From contig JBFWXS010000002.1 in NCBI GenBank assembly GCA_050187175.1, forward strand, positions 1-64,000: a DNA stretch of 64,000 nucleotides. Direction: 5' to 3'. The translations under genes and the position numbers were made by a program. The notes beneath the pieces were generated by a model. It ran no database searches, had not been told where the DNA came from, and saw only the letters and a list, made by a program, of their open reading frames with translations. This document shows positions 60,110-64,000 of the stretch, one piece after another; position 1 is the first letter of the stretch; every line of letters begins with the position of its first letter. Source of the DNA: Zeimonas sp050187175. Its GTDB lineage: Bacteria > Pseudomonadota > Gammaproteobacteria > Burkholderiales > Burkholderiaceae_E.

Positions 60110-61041
60110 GGGCGGAAAGGCTTCGCGTGGCTTGGGGAATGGCCCGGCATGCCGGGTACGTACTGGAGCTGGTCGCCGCGGGCATGGATCGATCCGAAAC
60201 CCGATTGCGAGAAATGGGCGGGAAAGAGCAGCAGGTTCTCTTCGGCCGCCTGCCGAAGCAGTTGGCGCCGGGTTTCGACGGCGATGTCCGGTAGCTGGCA
60301 GAAGGCCGAGTTCCATTCGGGTCTGGCGATCTGCACCGGGTGGTGGACGACGTCGCCGCAGAAGACGGCGCCGGCCTGCGCATCGTGCAGATGGACGGCG
60401 TAGTGTCCGGCGGTATGCCCCGGCGCCGGCCGCACGCGCAGGTGGTCGTCGACGTCCCAGGCGCCGTCGATGACCTGGGCCAGGCCTGCTTCGATGACCG
60501 GCAGCACGCTGTCCTGATACACGCCTTCATGCGGTCCCATCGAGCCCGGCGCTTGCCGGGTCCAGTAGTCCAGCTCCTGCCTGGAGAAGAGGTACTTCGC
60601 ATTCGGGAAGGTAGGCACCCATCGTCCGTCGAGCCGTCGCGTGTTCCAGCCGCAGTGGTCGGCATGAAGATGCGTGCAGCAGACGAAGTCGATGTCGGAC
60701 GGCTGCAGGCCCGTCGCTGCGAGCTGGCTCAGGAAGTCCGATCCCAGCCGATGGAACGGCGGAAAGCCGGGGCGCTCCTTGTCGTTGCCGATGCAGCTGT
60801 CGATGAGCACCACGTGCCGCGGCGTCCGGACGATCCAGCAGCGAAAGCTCAGATGCAGCAGATGCGATTGCGCGTCCAGGTAGTGCGGTGCCAGCGCGTG
60901 CAAGGCATCGCCGAGCAGCTCGGGCTGGTACTGCGGCAGCAGATCGAAGGCGGGGACGCTGGCGGCGAGATCCGTCAGGCTGAAGACGAGGCTGTCGCCG
61001 CACCGCGCCAGCTCGGCGGTGCTTCGTGTCGATGCGCTCAT
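60106..61041 (-). CDS. Metallo-beta-lactamase-fold hydrolase
   Basis: This 311-residue MBL-fold protein has the metal motif H124-x-H126-x-D128-H129 (THLHADHCGW), His209 (PGHTAGH) and Asp230 (CGDVVHHP). The pattern is like AHL-lactonase and related lactonases. It may hydrolyse a lactone or ester in the aromatic pathway. The ATG at 61041 shares one base with the stop of the upstream gene (TGATG); a longer frame is a shadow. It overlaps the monooxygenase gene downstream. Confidence 0.91.
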   Translation of the reverse strand: MSASTRSTAELARCGDSLVFSLTDLAASVPAFDLLPQYQPELLGDALHALAPHYLDAQSHLLHLSFRCWIVRTPRHVVLIDSCIGNDKERPGFPPFHRLGSDFLSQLAATGLQPSDIDFVCCTHLHADHCGWNTRRLDGRWVPTFPNAKYLFSRQELDYWTRQAPGSMGPHEGVYQDSVLPVIEAGLAQVIDGAWDVDDHLRVRPAPGHTAGHYAVHLHDAQAGAVFCGDVVHHPVQIARPEWNSAFCQLPDIAVETRRQLLRQAAEENLLLFPAHFSQSGFGSIHARGDQLQYVPGMPGHSPSHAKPFRP

Positions 61042-62051
61042 CACGGCTCCAGTCTGAAGATTCGGAAAGGAAGCTGAACGCGGCTCTGTCCGTCCGTGTG
61101 AAACAGCGGCAGGCGATGGACTTGCGAACTGGGAAAGTACAGCGCGCCGTCGGGGCCCACGCTGGGCTCGTTCGGAAAGCTGATTCGTTCGTCGCGAATC
61201 ACGCTGCGCAGCCGTCCATCCGTCTCGAGGTGCAGGATGGCGTTCTCGGTGATCGAGCACAGGTAGAAGCCGCCCGATGGGGCGCGCGTGATGCCGGCCA
61301 GCGGCGGAATCGAGGCCACAGTCTCGACGCTGCGGCCGAGCTCCTCGTCGCTGACCTGCGGATCGACGAGCAGCGCGATCGGCGCGCGGGACAGCCGCGG
61401 GCCGAACAGCGGGCAGAAGTAGAGCCACTGGTCGTCATGGCTGACTTCGAGCAGATTGACGTGAATGACCTGGGGCTTGCCGGTGCTCGCCTTGCGGAAC
61501 TCGTGGCCGTCGATGCACGGCACGATGGACGGATCCGCGGCAGTGGAGGCGTGCGTGCCCAGCACCCGGCGCGTACTGCCGTCGCGCAGATCGAGAACGA
61601 TGATGGCACGGCCATGCGACTCGGTGATGAACAGATGATCGCCGTGCCGGCGAAGATGGCCGAGCAGGGCCCGGGGCGGCAGCACTTCCGGCCCGAGGCT
61701 GTAGACCTTGACGACGCGGTTGCTCCTCACGTCGATCTGGACCACCTTGGGGGCGCCCGGGATGTAGGGCTCGAAGAACGGCGAGCCGTCGTCGACGACC
61801 CACAGCTGGTCGGTGTCGTCCACGTAGACGGAGTGCGCCATGACGAAGCGGTCTTCAGGCGCCAGGCCTTCGTTCCACGTGTTCCAGCGCGCATCCGGAT
61901 ACGGGACCAGCTGTCCGCCGGCATCGACCTCCGCGACCGATGCGCTCTGTTCCACCGACCAGCGCGGCAGGCTGCAGAAGATCCTGCCGGTCGACGATAC
62001 CGCCACGCCGTTGACGATGGTGTCGGAGGTGGCGACGGAACTCAGTTTCAT
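61041..62051 (-). CDS. Yellow/major-royal-jelly-like beta-propeller protein
   Basis: This 336-residue protein shows the Yellow/MRJP pattern: IFCSLPRWS near the start, MAHSVYVDDTDQLWVVDDGSP, PKVVQIDVRSNRVVKVY, and the later PLAGITRAPSGGFYLCS and NEPSVGPDGALYFPSSQ. No signal peptide is visible. Bacterial members are poorly known; related propellers include lactonases and SMP-30-type enzymes. It lies five bases after the Bug stop and one base into the MBL gene, so it is likely part of the same lactone-related chemistry. Confidence 0.85.
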   Translation of the reverse strand: MKLSSVATSDTIVNGVAVSSTGRIFCSLPRWSVEQSASVAEVDAGGQLVPYPDARWNTWNEGLAPEDRFVMAHSVYVDDTDQLWVVDDGSPFFEPYIPGAPKVVQIDVRSNRVVKVYSLGPEVLPPRALLGHLRRHGDHLFITESHGRAIIVLDLRDGSTRRVLGTHASTAADPSIVPCIDGHEFRKASTGKPQVIHVNLLEVSHDDQWLYFCPLFGPRLSRAPIALLVDPQVSDEELGRSVETVASIPPLAGITRAPSGGFYLCSITENAILHLETDGRLRSVIRDERISFPNEPSVGPDGALYFPSSQVHRLPLFHTDGQSRVQLPFRIFRLEP

Positions 62052-62056
62052 GGCCG

Positions 62057-63043
62057 TCACTCGAGCTTGGCGCCGGACAGCTTGACCAGCGCTGCGCCGT
62101 TCTTCCGGTCCTGCACCAGGTATCGGCTGAACTCGTCGGGCCGGCTGGCCACCAGCTCCACCGCCATCGGCTTCAGCACTTTGTCCTGGAACTCTCTGGA
62201 GTTCATGATCCCGCGGAACACGTCGGCCAGCGCCGTGACGATGTGGTCGGGCGTACCCGCGGGCGCTGCCACGCCGTGCCAGGTGCGTACGGCGAACTTC
62301 GGCAGCCCCACTTCCTCGAACGAGGGCACGCCGGGCAATACGGGGTTGCGCTTGTCTCCGGGAACGAGCAGCGCCTTGACCTTGCCGCTCTCGATCATGT
62401 TCAGGATTCCGGGATTGCCGACGCTCACATACACGAGATCGATCTGCCCGCTCTGCAGGGCCAGCAGGGCCGGCGGGCTGCCGGCATACGGGACGTGCGT
62501 GATATCGAGCCCGCCCTCGTGCTTGAGCCATTCGAATGCGAGATGAGGCGTCCCTCCGACGCCGAAGGATGCGTAGTTCAGCGTTCCCGGATGGGCCTTG
62601 GAATAGGCGACCAGCTCGCGATAGTTGTTGACCGGCAGCTTGGGATTCATCAGCACCACTTCCGGCGCGAAGATCAACTGCGTGACCGGCTTCAGATCGC
62701 GCTCCGCGTCGAACGGCAGCTGCTTGTAGAGGTACGGGATCAGCGAGATGCTGGAAGTGATGACGCACAGCGTGTAGCCGTCCGGCGGAGACTTCGCGCA
62801 GAGGTCGGTGCTGATCACGGAGTTCGCGCCCGGCTTGTTCTGGACCAGCAGCGGCTGACCGGTCTTGTCGGCGAACTCCTTGGCGAGCGCGCGCGCCAGA
62901 ACGTCGATGCCGGAGCCGGCGGGCAGCGGCAGCAGCAGCTTGACCGGCCGGGCGGGATAGCGTTCCGCGGCGGTCTGGGCCTGTGCCGCGGCCATGGCGC
63001 AGACGCACAGCGAAGCAAGCGCGATTTTTCTGAGTAGCTGCAT
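62057..63043 (-). CDS. Bug-family periplasmic solute receptor
   Basis: This 328-residue TctC-like receptor has a Sec-type signal MQLLRKIALASLCVCAMAAA with cleavage near AQA. The mature part has YPARPVKLLLPLPAGSGIDVLAR and NKPGANSVISTDLCAKSPPDGYTL. The ATG at 63043 has GGAGGTG five bases upstream; a start at 63091 is not supported. It is the first gene of the operon divergent from the LysR gene at 63183. Confidence 0.93.
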   Translation of the reverse strand: MQLLRKIALASLCVCAMAAAQAQTAAERYPARPVKLLLPLPAGSGIDVLARALAKEFADKTGQPLLVQNKPGANSVISTDLCAKSPPDGYTLCVITSSISLIPYLYKQLPFDAERDLKPVTQLIFAPEVVLMNPKLPVNNYRELVAYSKAHPGTLNYASFGVGGTPHLAFEWLKHEGGLDITHVPYAGSPPALLALQSGQIDLVYVSVGNPGILNMIESGKVKALLVPGDKRNPVLPGVPSFEEVGLPKFAVRTWHGVAAPAGTPDHIVTALADVFRGIMNSREFQDKVLKPMAVELVASRPDEFSRYLVQDRKNGAALVKLSGAKLE

Positions 63044-63170
63044 GTCACCTCCGGTGTTTCTTGATGGCGCGAATGCTAAACAACACGGCAATGCACCGGA
63101 AGATGTCAGATTGGCTTGATTCGATGGGTGCTGGTTATCATGGGGTAAACCCGCGATTCCGGGCCGCGGC

Positions 63171-63176
63171 TATACT
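63171..63176 (+). promoter_or_regulatory. Possible -10 box for the LysR gene, suggesting a leaderless transcript
   Basis: TATACT matches the -10 consensus at five of six positions and ends six bases before the ATG at 63183. If used, transcription would begin at or very near the start codon, giving a leaderless mRNA. There is no clear ribosome site before the ATG, which agrees, but no good -35 box was found. Confidence 0.35.
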
Positions 63177-63182
63177 GCCTCG

Positions 63183-64000
63183 ATGAAGCTTCACCAGCTG
63201 CGCGACTTCGTCACCGTATCCGAAATGGGCAGCGTGCACGCCGCCGCGCGCAAGCTGGGCATCACCCAGCCGGCCGTGTCCAAGAGCATCCGGCAGCTCG
63301 AAGCCGAGCTGGGAATGCCGCTGTTCGATCGCAGCGCCAAAGGCGCGGTGCTCAATGCGTTCGGCCGCGCTTTCCTCGCGCGGGCGCAGCTCGCGGTGCA
63401 TGAGCTGCAGAGAGGCAAGGACCAGTTGACGCTGATGAGCGGGCAAGAGGCTACCGGCACGGTCGCCTTCAGCGTGTTCGGCAGTCCGGCGCTGGTTCTG
63501 GTGCCCGGCGCATTGGCCTACTTCCGTCAGCGCTTTCCGAATGCGCAGGTGCGAATCGTCGAGGGCAGCGGTGCCGTCGCTAGATCGGGCCTCAATGACG
63601 GCAGCCTGGATTTCTCGCTGCTGCCGCTACCCTTCGAAGATCCGGGCGGCGACTTCGTCGTCCAGCATCTGTACGCCAATCACCGCGTCGTGGTTGCCCG
63701 CAAAGGCCATCCGCTCGAATCCGCTACCTCGCTGTCGCAACTGACCGGGGCCGAATGGGTGACGACGGGCGCCACGGGTACGCGCGAAGCCGAGTTCGAG
63801 CTGCCGTTCGAGCGGCACGGGCTGGCCGTGCCCAAGGCGCCGACGAGGTGCGAGTCGCTGATCGCCTTGCTGGCGCTGCTGGTGGGCAGCGACCTGATCA
63901 CTTTTCTTCCGCCGCAATGGGTCGAGGCGCCCGCCACCCGCGGCGTGCTGTCCCACATCCGCGTCCGCGAGTCGATCACCGGTCCGTCGCTGGGACTGGT
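63183..64000 (+). CDS. LysR-family regulator (cut by window end)
   Basis: At least 272 codons are present without a stop; the gene runs past the window end. It begins MKLHQLRDFVTVSEMGSVHAA with ITQPAVSKSIRQLEAELG as the helix-turn-helix, then VAFSVFGSPALVLVPGAL in the ligand domain. It is closely similar to the LysR protein at 29152, and both face a related FAD monooxygenase/Bug block. It most likely controls the divergent operon 63043-58397. Confidence 0.92.
   Translation, partial: MKLHQLRDFVTVSEMGSVHAAARKLGITQPAVSKSIRQLEAELGMPLFDRSAKGAVLNAFGRAFLARAQLAVHELQRGKDQLTLMSGQEATGTVAFSVFGSPALVLVPGALAYFRQRFPNAQVRIVEGSGAVARSGLNDGSLDFSLLPLPFEDPGGDFVVQHLYANHRVVVARKGHPLESATSLSQLTGAEWVTTGATGTREAEFELPFERHGLAVPKAPTRCESLIALLALLVGSDLITFLPPQWVEAPATRGVLSHIRVRESITGPSLGL

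Overview
The window is GC-rich, densely packed bacterial chromosome. It most resembles a Burkholderiales betaproteobacterium (Alcaligenaceae-like). The reasons are the GroEL/GroES sequences, nine separate Bug (TctC-type) periplasmic solute receptors, and long runs of catabolic genes, each with its own regulator. No rRNA, tRNA, CRISPR array, integrase or transposase was seen. The only housekeeping locus is groES-groEL at the left end, with a CIRCE operator and a terminator. Everything else looks like catabolic accessory chromosome.

Layout. (1) 1-2240: groESL. (2) 2286-17258: an AraC-centred block of three transcription units. They are decarboxylase-like/Bug/quinone reductase/SnoaL-like (minus), hydrolase/luciferase-like monooxygenase/flavin reductase (minus), and VOC dioxygenase-like/TorD-like chaperone/DmsA-like molybdoenzyme/DmsB-like ferredoxin/FAD ferredoxin reductase/Bug (plus). 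All three promoters share the same layout on the coding strand: CGCAAGA(T/A)-N11-CGCAAGAT-N28-TAnA(G/T)T. They therefore look like one regulon of the AraC protein at 8880-9815. (3) 17259-25111: a six-gene minus operon (TauD-like dioxygenase, aldehyde dehydrogenase, Bug, CaiB-type CoA-transferase, acyl-CoA dehydrogenase, Cat-type CoA-transferase) divergent from a TetR regulator. (4) 25197-26280: a vapC remnant and a LOG-family gene. (5) 26323-30102: FAD monooxygenase plus Bug, divergent from a LysR gene. (6) 30117-36473: a LysR gene divergent from Bug, resorcylate-decarboxylase-like amidohydrolase, VOC protein, C-C hydrolase and FAD hydroxylase, which reads as an aromatic meta-cleavage route. 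(7) 36506-41452: a small membrane protein, then a minus operon of Bug, old yellow enzyme, Bug, carboxymuconolactone-decarboxylase-like protein and dienelactone hydrolase. (8) 41629-47379: BNR-propeller, DUF1445, TPP enzyme, MmgE/PrpD and IclR. (9) 47380-48274: a gene-free island with a perfect 101-bp inverted repeat and a second palindromic element, part of which recurs at positions 1-30. (10) 48275-58449: acyl-CoA dehydrogenase, hydratase, CitE-type lyase and CaiB, then a LysR gene divergent from amidohydrolase, hydratase, PaaK-like ligase, Bug and flavin reductase-like protein. (11) 58397-64000: FAD monooxygenase, MBL hydrolase, Yellow-like protein and Bug, divergent from a LysR gene cut by the window end. 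This block is paralogous to block 5.

The recurring plan is one Bug receptor to capture a carboxylate, oxygenases or CoA-activating enzymes to process it, and one local regulator. The most unusual assembly is block 2. It places an apparently cytosolic DMSO-reductase-type molybdoenzyme, without TAT signal or membrane anchor and with altered iron-sulfur ligands, under the same predicted control as a two-component flavin monooxygenase and a decarboxylase-like protein. Its substrate cannot be read from sequence.
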